NCBI GenBank assembly: GCA_003550305.1 | Contig: QKYT01000029.1 | Location: 278,537 to 305,531, forward strand | Direction: 5' to 3' | Length of the DNA: 26,995 nucleotides | Source of the DNA: Glomus cerebriforme | Lineage: Eukaryota > Glomeromycota > Glomeromycetes > Glomerales > Glomeraceae | In this document: positions 10,195 to 19,300 of the stretch, one piece after another | Layout: every line of letters begins with the position of its first letter | Position numbering within the stretch: position 1 is the stretch's first letter | Program-made: the position numbers and the translations under genes | Notes under the pieces: model-generated | Seen by the model: only the letters and a program-made list of their open reading frames with translations | Told to the model about the DNA's origin: nothing | Databases searched by the model: none

Positions 10195-12290
10195 AAAGTT
10201 TATTTATATAACAAGTCTACCTGAGAGGACTGGATCAATTACAGAAATAAAATTGAATCAGATCTTGAACATAAAAGGCTGTTTGAACGTATCAATCATT
10301 TCAATCCAAATATTATCGATTAAAGCATTATAGATAACATATGAGACGATATTTCATCTATTATACAAAAAGCAGCCGACACTCACATATCTTTGAAACT
10401 CTTATCAAACAAACATATTCAAAATAACTTCCTTTCTAAAGAAGGGCATTACTCTCAAACTAATCTAGTCAGATTTAATCTTATTTTGAGAGTCAACAGT
10501 ATCATTAAAGCTATTAAGTCTAACAACTTCATCTTTAGTACAAACCTACTGTCATTAGACCATTTATCTTCAGAACTTAACAAAGCTGATCTAGATTCAT
10601 TACCCTGTTGGTCTGATTCACAGCTCAAAGATTGGTTATCCAAAGCTTTTGACTGAATCAAAGTAGCCAAACTACATATCAAAATCTTTTTAACAAACAT
10701 AAATCTGAAGCTATTTTTATAATCATAGAGAAAAGAAATTATAACATCATTCATGATCAACGTAAGATACTTAATTCCATTTTAAATTGCTCTTCAAAGA
10801 AAATCACTATAGATAAATTATGAGTCTCTTCTTCTGAAGAGAGTCCTTACTAACTGAAGAAGCAGATATTAAAGAAGAAGCAAAGAATACTTTCAAAAAT
10901 ATATTCAGCGAACGCAACCATAAATTTCATTCCCTATCTGATAAATAGCAAAAAGTATATACCCCTTCTTCAGATATTGATCCTAACATTTATGACCCGC
11001 TTCTCATTATTCCATCAAAAGAGGAATAGCTTAATGCTATAAATCAATTGAATTCCAAATTGGTGCCAGATATCTCAAGCATTAGTTATTTATTTATAAT
11101 ACAGTACTCTTAAAAAATATAGGAATTGTTCGCTAGATTCTCAGGCTTAATTATGCTATCATCTATTTCTCCTACTAAATAGAAGTTCTCTCAATTATAT
11201 CTGATTCTGAAACCCACTGACTGGAATTATAATCTATCACTTACACATCCTATCCTTCTCTTAGAGTGTTTTTGCAAATGTGTGGTTAAAGTCCTCACCA
11301 TCTGTCTGTCTTCCATTCTAATCTAGCACAATATATTGAAAGGTCTCAATTACGCTGGCTTACTGGGAGATAATACAAATACTCTGATTTCTATTATTAA
11401 TAATGTAATCTCAGACACTAAGGTAACGAAGTCAGAACTTTGGATTATCAATCAGGACATGAAGAAAGCTTTTGACTCTGTTGGCATAGTTCCTCTCAAA
11501 CATGCTCTACAGCATATCAAACTTCTCTCGACCACCATATAATTCCTTATCATTTATTTACTAATAGACAAATTGCGGTGATTACAGAATTTGGTCTTAC
11601 TGACTTCTTCACGGTGGGAGTCAGTATTGATCAGGGTGAAATCAACTTGCCACTTTTATGGTGCATTTTACATGACCCTCTTCTACATAGAATACACTCA
11701 ATACAGTCTGATCCTTCTCTTGATTACTGCAATCACTTATACTGGCCGTCACAGTGCCACCTCAATAAAGACAAATGTCTACACAGAGTTCATCACATTG
11801 CTACTACAGCATTTGCCGATGATCCCCAGTGGATTAGAAATTTCCAAGATAACCTACAGCGAATTATTGATATATCTAATAAATTTTTTAATATTAATGA
11901 TGTATAGATAAATGGCAACAAATCCTTTTTACTCGTTATCAATTTGAAACTTCTGAAGATTGATCAGTTCATCTATATGGGATGAAATCAAGAGGCTATA
12001 AAAGTTACTGCATTGGATTCTGCTCTAAGTAAAAGAATCCTAGGGGTGTAGTTCACATCAGAATTATTTACACGTTCTGATATTTCTATTGCTAAAAAAG
12101 AAATAAGCAACATCATTAGTTTGATCAAGTTCAAAAAACTCACTATAGGACAAATGATTTACATTAATAATAGAGTTCTAATTTCACGTCTGACTTATAA
12201 ACTACAAGTCTCCCTAGTGACTGACTCACAGCTAAATAAAATTTTTTCTCCTATCCTCACAAGATGTAAACACGTTTTGAATATTTCATG
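10195..12290 (+). pseudogene. LINE reverse transcriptase domain, fragmented
   Basis: The RT copies LINE RNA at the nicked target. After a linker (EDWINYRNKIESDL near 10224) the fingers and palm follow: PTDWNYNLSLTHPILLLE near 11211-11264, GLNYAGLLGDNTN near 11341, motif A INQDMKKAFDSV (11448-11483), motif B VSIDQGEINLPLLW (11617-11658) and motif C TAFADDPQWI (11808-11837). Motifs A and C keep their acidic residues, unlike the endonuclease. After 11907 the thumb/connection reads KKEISNIISLIKFKKLTIGQ and onward. Stops and frame changes (for example near 11542, 11905 and 12290) prevent a full protein. The assignment is strong because A, B and C occur in the right order. Confidence 0.8.
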
Positions 12291-14668
12291 AATGATGAAC
12301 AATTGTATTATCTTATATCCTAGGCTTGTCAATCTCAAATCCCTCAAATTGGCTCTAAGAGAGACACATATCACTGATTTAACTGCACAGCTCAACTCTT
12401 TGGATTTACTTAGGGATTTAATATACACAGAGCTTAAAAAAAGCCATCTACGTTTATTAATGATCACTCTAATTTTTTCTCATTTCCCTTTAAATATAGA
12501 TTATAATATTGAGGCACACTCATTTTATTTACGAACATTGGGTTACCTAAGATACCAGAACTTATCTTTCTCCCTTCCTTAGGCAGATATAGATGAATGG
12601 AGTATACAAGGAAAAAGCCCTAATTTTTATGACCTTATTTTAGAGAAATTTCTAAACAAGATTACTAAATTAATCAAATTTGCTACCTGCCACCAAATTT
12701 TTTACATCAACTAACTTATTATCACTGACATCCAGAATACTATTAGTTAGTCACAACTTAAATACTATCACAACCTACCTTTGCAAGAATCCATCCTAGT
12801 AGACTAGTAGAGTTTACGCACTTAGTTTTGAAAAGTCAGAGATATCTTATGACACTACTAAATGAACCTGCTTTTAATTTTTATGCTTTTAAAGAACCTA
12901 TCATTCTTTTCTTCCTAAATCGTAGAAAAAAAGAATGGATTCACTTTACTTTACCGACTCTACAATTCTTTGGACAAATCGTAGCTAAAAGTAAAGATAA
13001 TATTTTCGATATTAAACATTATACTGCTGATAACATTTACGATGAAAGCAGAAATTCAACGTTAGAACTTTTTCTATGTCAAGGCTTCTGTTCACTTACC
13101 TTACCACCTATTAACAATGAAGAGAGTGCCAATTGTTTTTTCAGGGCTGACAGGTCACATTTCAACACACTTTCAAAGATTAGTACGTCTCCATGAGACT
13201 CTACTAAGAAATTTTCTCTGCTTTACTACGTACTAATTAATCCATCAACAGTCACTCCAGATTTTGATCTTTCAACATCAAAGCCAGAAATTAATATCAC
13301 CAATTACTCTTCAGACAAGAACCCATTAGCTAAATTGCTTATTCAAGACTACTTTTTTAATGATGTTACTACTAAAAAGTTATCAGACCTTTTAGATTAA
13401 CAATTGTTTATCACAGACAAATTCTTCAATTTATATATGGATGGCTCTCTTCATTTCACGAAAGATGATGGTTATAGGATGGATCTGGGTGGGTTGACTT
13501 AACTTTAGAAACTCATCCATCTTACTATAGAACGTGACTTTCCCACTCTCTTATATGGAATGGAGACACACCTATTGATAGTAATTCACAAAGATTTTTA
13601 AAACTTCTACATAATATTTCTATAAGTACAGAGTGGACTTCCTTATATTACAACCAGAATCTTTACGATTTAACATACCCTTTTGCTAAATAGCTTTTTG
13701 TATGATCTTCCTTTATGACGCGTAATAACAATCTATGTTTCAATACTGATATCCACACATCTTTCATGCATAGGCTAAAATTATCCAACTTACTGTTACC
13801 AGTGGGTATCCTTATGGCTGAAAGAAATCCAGAGCTTTACTCATCATTTAAATGTATCTATTGTTCTTAGGAAAGGGAAACCCTATACCATTTAACAGTT
13901 TGTCCTGAACTTGATTACATTTGGTCTACCATATACAGCTTATCAATTACTACTATTTCACAATAATTGGATGAATGGCTTACTTGTTTACATAATGATT
14001 CAAATAGGGCAAAATGCATTATTACCTCACTCAAAAATTGGTTCTCAAAATTTTTTTCTTTATTCGATATAATTGATGACAATGGAAACAATGCCTTATC
14101 TTACTATCTTTTATGCTCTGTCATCAGCTCTTTTACACATAACTCTCTCAGACAAATTATACATTCACTTAATTTATCTTTCCAAATTATAGATAGATTT
14201 ACATCAATTTTTATAAAGAACTTTTATGATCAACTTTGGATACCGCGTTGTAAAGTAGTTAAAGAATAGGAATCCAACAAGAGTTTGTCCTCCAATCCAA
14301 GATGTACATATGAATCTTCAACCACTGATCTCACATATAACAAGAAAATCACATACTACCAAAATAATAATTTTTACGATGAGTTCAAACACCCAGTGCT
14401 GGATAAAATGACCAGACTCCAACAAGCTGCTATGCAAGGTTTTCAAGTAGTCCAGAATATCATTAATAAGGGAATAGCTCATAAAGAGTTTTTCTTCAAA
14501 AAGATACATTATTTGTCGGATAAGATTCAAAGTATGCATTGTAAAGAGATACTGCAGTTCGTGGATCTTAGGAAGGATTTGAAGGGTAATAATAATAGTT
14601 GCAATATAGATAGTAATAATCACTTTAATTGTAAAATAATAGATCAAAATAGGATAGATAGATAAGTA
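12291..14668 (+). pseudogene. LINE C-terminal region: RNase H-like segment and CCHC-type zinc motif
   Basis: After the RT, conserved but broken frames continue to the last stop near 14668. LYMDGSLHFTKDDG (near 13432-13473) is the first catalytic-Asp block of an RNase H domain, although the following E and D blocks are not readily seen, so part is lost. Further on, CIYCS-stop-ERETLYHLTVC (near 13855-13905) has the spacing C-x2-C-x8-H-x3-C found at the same place in the two other LINEs of this window. The end of the protein is a charged helical tail (14285-14665). At least five frame changes separate the pieces. The function of the C-terminal zinc motif is not established here; nucleic-acid binding is inferred. 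Confidence 0.6.
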
Positions 14669-14903
14669 GATAGTATTAATCTAAATAATTACATTGGTAC
14701 AGGGTCAGTAAATTTGAGATAGAGCGTAAGGGCCACTCATGCTAAGGGAAATTTGTTTTCAATTTTCACTTTTACAAACTGATAATCTGGCACGACAAGT
14801 TACATTTTTCTTTTAGAGAATGTACATATAATTTATAGAATGTATTCATCATTTGATATCATATACAATAAATATGTTTAACTTGTCTAAAAAAAAAAAA
14901 AAA
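14669..14903 (+). terminator. LINE 3' UTR with AATAAA and A tail
   Basis: A non-coding tail of about 220 bp, less AT-rich than its flank near 14700-14770, followed by AATAAA at 14867-14872 and an uninterrupted run of 15 A at 14889-14903. This marks the 3' end of the copied RNA. Confidence 0.75.
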
Positions 14904-15204
14904 TTTACTATATTATATGATTTTATTATATGATTTTATATTTAACTTTAGTAAAAAAAATTTGGTAAATTTTATAAAATTATATATAAGATTTTATTAT
15001 AAAAATACTTTTTTTATTTAGAAAAAAAATATAATTATTTATAAAATAATAAAAAAAAAAGAAAAATATAAATACTAACCATAAGGCATAAGCAAAAAAA
15101 TAGCATTTGCAAAAAAATATAGATATTGTTAAACTATCTATAAAAACAATAAAAAAAATAAAACTTTTAGTATTTAATTAGTAAAATACTACTTACTATA
15201 TATT
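14904..15204. other. AT-rich spacer
   Basis: Poly-A/T rich sequence with a short duplication of TTATATGATTTTA just after the LINE target site. No gene or RNA is supported. Confidence 0.4.
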
Positions 15205-15440
15205 GGAATTTGAAATATCAGAATTTAAATTTAAGTATCAGAGTTTGAATTTTGAAGTTTAAAATTATAGTTTAAGTCATTAAAGTATCATAGTTTGAAA
15301 TGTCAGAGTTTGAAATTATTAAAAGTTAGAGTTCATATTAAAGTTTGAAATATTAGAGTTTGAAATTATTAAAAGTCAGAATTCACATCAAAGTTGAGTT
15401 TGAATTTTGAAATTTAAAATTGTTAAAGGTTAGAATTTAA
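15205..15440. repeat. Irregular short-repeat block built on CAGAGTTTGAAATTATTAAA
   Basis: Words such as CAGAGTTTGAA, TTTGAAATTATTAAAAGT and AAGTTTGAAAT recur many times in about 235 bp with variable spacing. The pattern is a decayed minisatellite rather than a clean array. No coding frame goes with it. Confidence 0.6.
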
Positions 15441-15726
15441 AAAAAGAAATACTACTACATAAAAAAACAAAGAAATACAACTATTACAAACTAAAAAAAA
15501 TACTATTGCTTACAAGGCATTAAAAACAATAGCACAATACTGCTATTACTTACAAAATAATAGAAAGAAAGAAATGAAAAGGAGATAAACAAGAAAAAGA
15601 TAAATCAAAGTATCAAACCAGGTAAAATTTACTAACCAAAAATGGTTAATAATAAATAGTAATAAATTCATCACTGGTGAATTATTTCCATTAAATAGTA
15701 AGATATCAAAAATTCAGATAATTTCA

Positions 15727-15841
15727 TATGTTGTGCGTCAGGTATCAAATGCGTATCAGATGACTAATTCCTCATTAGGGCATTATACAATTGGTACCAT
15801 AATTTAGGCCGGTCGATACCTAATAACTGACACACAACATA
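15727..15841. mobile_element. 115-bp MITE-like inverted-repeat element
   Basis: TATGTTGTGCGTCAG at 15727-15741 is matched by CTGACACACAACATA at 15827-15841 in inverted orientation with one mismatch. Just inside, GGTATC and GATACC pair as well. The outer bases are TA-rich, so the target duplication could be TA, but this cannot be decided in this context. No coding content. Confidence 0.6.
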
Positions 15842-16132
15842 TATATACAGTATATATATTTAAAGAAATTTTGCATAAAAGTTTAATTATATATATTATA
15901 ATTTTATTTAGGATAAAAAAACTATTTTTCAGATAGTGAAAAGAACATGAAAATTTGATTTTTACATTTTATTAAAATTTATAACGATATTTAACTCTGG
16001 CCGAAATCATAAATTAACAACAATCACCAGTAAAGACAATTTATAATTATATCGAAAACTTTTACAAGTTAAAAATAAATATATTTATTTTATTTTATGA
16101 TGATAAATTTCATTACAAATATAATAAACGAA

Positions 16133-17815
16133 TTATAATTCATTATTCAAATCTAAATATTCAATTTGATAATAATTTTGTAATTCTAATTTTAATTCTT
16201 TATCAATATCTAATTTATTAAAATTATCATATTTAAGAATTAATTTAGAAACAGTAATATTAAATGAAGTTGCAAATTGTAAAAAATTCTTAAAGTAAGA
16301 ATACCTTTTTTTATTTCCATAGCTGTTTGGAATATTCGGAATCAAGATTAATTTCTCTAACGAAATATCTATTTTCTCAAGAAATTCCTTTATTATTAAT
16401 GGTTTAAATTGATTTACCAGCTCTAAAACTTTTAAAGTATCAGGAATAATAGATGCCATTTGAATAAACATCTTATTATAAATATATAATTTGTTTAAAT
16501 AAAGACCAAGATAAATCAAATTTAAACTTCCAATTAACCTTAAATAATCCTTAAGATTGCTTTCTTTATAAATATTTGAAATTGATAATCTTAGATGAGT
16601 GATGTTCATACTTGTTTTCAATATAGACTTTAAGATATTTTCATCAACAACGTCAAGCCATAAAGAAGTTAATTGATTTCCTCCTCCAAAACTAATTAAA
16701 TATGAAACCAAATCTTCTTGTTGATTAATTAGTTTTAAAGATTCAAGTGAAAATGGAACCCCTTTTTTAATTGATAATTTTTCTTTCTTAATAACCTCAT
16801 CAAAGAATTCCAGATTCTTAAGATTTGAGCATTTTGACAATATTTCAATCACTAATATTTTATTTTCAATATCTTTGAATATTAAAGACGTTAAAGTTCT
16901 TGCCTGACTTTCTATGGCCAATATAATATGATTAATTAGAGAGTCACCGAAACTATCAATATTCTGTGAAATCTTTAAATATTTTAAATTATTTTGAACT
17001 TTTATCAATAATGCGAGATCATGTATGATCGTAAACCCTACATATGTTATATCTAATGAAACATGTTGTAATTTTTTACAACATTGCGGCAAACTTTTTA
17101 TAAATTCATAAACACCATTTGTCATATGACGATTGTAATCAATTTTGAGTGAAATACTTTTAACATTTTCAAAATTTGAGGGTTCTCTTATAAAAGAAGG
17201 TAAATGAGTCTTATAAAATAAACATAATAAACTCAAATTCGAACTTCTAAAAGCTAATGAACAAAGAGCCCTTAATAAATTGTTTCTTACACACTTGAAT
17301 TTAAAGTCCAAGCCTTCTTTAGGTAAATATTCATTTGATACTATCCAATATGTCGTTGCTTTTTTTAATTTAGGATAATCGAATTCTTTTAGATAGCGAA
17401 TATAATTAAATAAAGGAGGTTTTAAGTTTTTCTTGATATCAAATAAATTCTTTTGTAACTGTTTAATTATTTTATTTTGTTCTTCGTTTTTAAGAAGAAA
17501 TATATTTGTTTCTTCTTCATTAAATAAAGAAATATATAAATTAATGTAATTTAAATTCTTTAAATGATTATTAATTGACAAATTTTTCAAGGGATTTGAC
17601 CATAAAATTGGAAGTAATTTAGAACAAAAATAGCGATTTATTAAAATGCAATAATATAGAGCAGAAATATCATCTTCAAGATAATAAAATATCTCTTCGA
17701 TAATTTCTATTGGAATATTATGTGTTATTTTTGTAATCTTTAAAGGTGTCGTTTCGTTTATTTCTCTTGTTTTTGAAGTACGGGGTTTAGTTAATTTGGA
17801 ACTTCTTAAACCCAT
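16133..17815 (-). CDS. F-box / leucine-rich-repeat protein, 560 aa
   Basis: Probable substrate-recognition subunit of an SCF (Skp1-Cullin-F-box) ubiquitin ligase. An F-box-like helix bundle lies at about residues 33-75 (IPIEIIEEIFYYL ... LINRYFCSKLLPILW), the Skp1-binding part. From about residue 215 to the end there are irregular leucine-rich repeats, with strands such as LQHVSLDI, LKYLKIS, LTSLIFKDI, LKNLEFF, ITHLRLSI, LIYLGLYL and LKVLELV, likely the substrate-binding solenoid. The ATG at 17815 follows six A and is followed by G, a good eukaryotic start context. The protein opens MGLRSSKL, which fits an N-myristoylation signal (Gly2, Ser6, Lys7). No intron or internal stop, and no transmembrane segment. 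A tttatt near 16086 could be an AATAAA on the coding strand after the stop. The gene is AT-rich and stands alone between transposons. F-box/LRR families are strongly expanded in arbuscular mycorrhizal fungi. The substrate is unknown. Confidence 0.88.
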   Translation of the reverse strand: MGLRSSKLTKPRTSKTREINETTPLKITKITHNIPIEIIEEIFYYLEDDISALYYCILINRYFCSKLLPILWSNPLKNLSINNHLKNLNYINLYISLFNEEETNIFLLKNEEQNKIIKQLQKNLFDIKKNLKPPLFNYIRYLKEFDYPKLKKATTYWIVSNEYLPKEGLDFKFKCVRNNLLRALCSLAFRSSNLSLLCLFYKTHLPSFIREPSNFENVKSISLKIDYNRHMTNGVYEFIKSLPQCCKKLQHVSLDITYVGFTIIHDLALLIKVQNNLKYLKISQNIDSFGDSLINHIILAIESQARTLTSLIFKDIENKILVIEILSKCSNLKNLEFFDEVIKKEKLSIKKGVPFSLESLKLINQQEDLVSYLISFGGGNQLTSLWLDVVDENILKSILKTSMNITHLRLSISNIYKESNLKDYLRLIGSLNLIYLGLYLNKLYIYNKMFIQMASIIPDTLKVLELVNQFKPLIIKEFLEKIDISLEKLILIPNIPNSYGNKKRYSYFKNFLQFATSFNITVSKLILKYDNFNKLDIDKELKLELQNYYQIEYLDLNNEL

Positions 17816-18480
17816 TTTTTAGAAATTGCACGTATTTTTTTTCAGCAATAAATGTATTTATTTATTTTTAACGATGATACTGTTACGAAAGTAACGTGTT
17901 ACGTGTGTATTAAAATCGAATAATTAACGCGTATAGAACGTAGCCATAATGTCACGTGAAAGTCATTGTTGTATGAATGTATGATATCAATTAATAGTAA
18001 AAGGCTAATAATATACCGATCGGATTTATTTTGGAAAAAAAAAATTTTTATAATTTACCCTTTTAAGAGATAAGAAATCGCCAAGCAGTTATAAATATAG
18101 CTTGTAACAATTGTTGTAAAGTAAATTATACTAATTATAATTCTTCAAATCTAATACTCTTTGATTAAATATTAAAAATAAATGATATCTGTGATCAGAA
18201 ATTAGTGGATATGATAAACTGATAAAGTTATCTCTGTGTTAACGCCTAATCTCGGCTGATTCATGCTGAATTATCGTATCACGAATTAATCATACTCTAT
18301 TATAAAATATATATATATATCAGTTTCCATTTATTCATTTATTCAATTAATTACTAGTCTGATCAAAATAAAATATATTCACTATTCATTATCCATGTGA
18401 TTTAATAGTTATTAATACCCGAATTAAGCATAAAAATATTATAAGCCACTATTATCGGTTCCATTAATAATTTCATTTAG
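17816..18480 (-). promoter_or_regulatory. Upstream region of the F-box gene, with a palindromic CACGTG box
   Basis: Read on the minus strand, this is the 5' flank of the F-box gene. An AAATAAATAAATAC stretch lies about 40-60 bp before the start codon and could act as a TATA-like element. A perfect palindrome TCACGTGA sits at 17952-17959, roughly 140 bp upstream, the E-box form bound by bHLH factors. GTAACGTGTTACGTGTG near 17890-17906 has two further ACGTG cores. The rest is AT-rich with a TA run near 18305-18320. Whether these sites function is not known. Confidence 0.4.
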
Positions 18481-18489
18481 ATTAGAAGT

Positions 18490-18660
18490 ACGTTTATTAC
18501 ATGATAAATGACACGTTTGGACTCAAACCTAAACAGATGAATGCCGCCTTTTCTAAACTATTTGAGAAGACCTTCTCTGCTTTAGTACTGCCTTTGATCG
18601 CTTCTAGGTTATAATTATAGCCCTACCGAACTCCAAAGTCAGAACTTACTCCAGTATCAC
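18490..18660. other. Less AT-rich island with pol III-like A and B boxes on the minus strand
   Basis: This stretch stands out from its flanks by base composition. On the minus strand, AAGCAGAGAAGG (complement of about 18561-18572 and neighbours) fits the A-box TRGCNNAGNNGG at 11 of 12 positions. GGTTTGAGTCC (complement of 18517-18527) fits the B-box GGTTCGANTCC at 10 of 11. They are about 53 bases apart, slightly more than in a tRNA. A hairpin resembling a T arm surrounds the B box. Both strands are also open: plus has a 37-codon frame from ATG 18501 to 18614, and minus is open for about 40 codons. It could be a SINE or tRNA-derived fragment, a tiny gene, or a gene remnant; I cannot decide. 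Confidence 0.3.
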
Positions 18661-19013
18661 TAAAAAATTTTTACCCCACGTGACTTCCTAATCTTGGCCC
18701 AAATTACCGTTGGCCAAAATTAAAAAATTTTGGTAAATCTATTTTATCTTAATTTTCAGTAATAATCTATAATAATTAATAATATCTATATTCGCATCTT
18801 AAATGAATTCCTTTATATGAATTTCTTAATAATTTACAAATCTCCTTTATTACTTTTTATAAATTATTAAAATTTAATTAAATCAACAGGAAATAATTCC
18901 TATAAAAAAAAATTTGAATACTGAAAATATACTAAATGTATACTAAATGTAGAACAATTGGAAATTAAGTAATTTTGGCCAAAATTATATATTATAAATT
19001 TATTAAAGCATAA
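18661..19013. other. AT-rich spacer with GGCCAA inverted words
   Basis: It begins AAAAATTTTTACCCCACGTG, a motif mostly shared with 26911-26930, then holds TTGGCC..GGCCAAAATT at about 18696-18722 and ATTTTGGCCAAAAT again near 18972-18985. These may be ends of an undefined small repeat element about 290 bp long. No gene is supported. It is the left flank of LINE A. Confidence 0.35.
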
Positions 19014-19029
19014 CTCCACCAATATCAAA
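19014..19029. repeat. Left 16-bp target-site duplication of LINE A
   Basis: CTCCACCAATATCAAA here is repeated without mismatch at 23018-23033, directly after the LINE A poly-A tail; the preceding AA also match but merge with the tail. Confidence 0.93.
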
Positions 19030-19300
19030 ATCGAAAAAAACTTCTTTCTTCCCCGTTGCCCCCTGCCCAAAAATTTTACAAAGCAACAGAATGCCTTTTT
19101 TCCTTCTTCTGTAAGGAAACTTTATTTCCTTACTATATAAATATTGAGCGCTGCTCTTGTTTACTCCGATATTACTTAGCAACCCTAGCAATTTTTGAAG
19201 TTTTTCCTTTGTATTATTTCACTTTCATTACTTTTCGCACTTTTTCTTAAAGTTTTTGCGACCTTTTTCTCTAATATTTTGTGGTTTTTTGTGTTCTTAT

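Larger units (their letters stand above)
6502..14903 (+). mobile_element. Degenerate non-LTR retrotransposon (LINE), about 8.4 kb
   Basis: A nearly full-length but dead LINE. In order it has a short 5' leader, an ORF1-like region, an AP-type endonuclease, a reverse transcriptase, an RNase H-like region, a C-terminal zinc motif and a 3' UTR. An AATAAA signal (14867-14872) precedes a 15-base A tail (14889-14903). Probable target duplication: 6488-6501 and 14901-14914. The coding line moves through all three frames and meets many stops. Plus-strand orientation is shown by the motifs and the A tail. The 5' boundary depends on an AT-rich duplication and is uncertain; an alternative site near 4972 is less likely because it adjoins the separate TIR element. 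Confidence 0.85.

Noticed and set aside
15841..15862. ATATATACAGTATATATAT palindrome as a regulatory site
   Set aside because: TA-rich palindromes are expected by chance in this composition and no gene starts nearby.
16133..17815. Reading the LRR protein as an NLR immune receptor
   Set aside because: There is no P-loop or NACHT/NB-ARC motif. The N-terminal helix bundle fits an F-box and the total length is too small.
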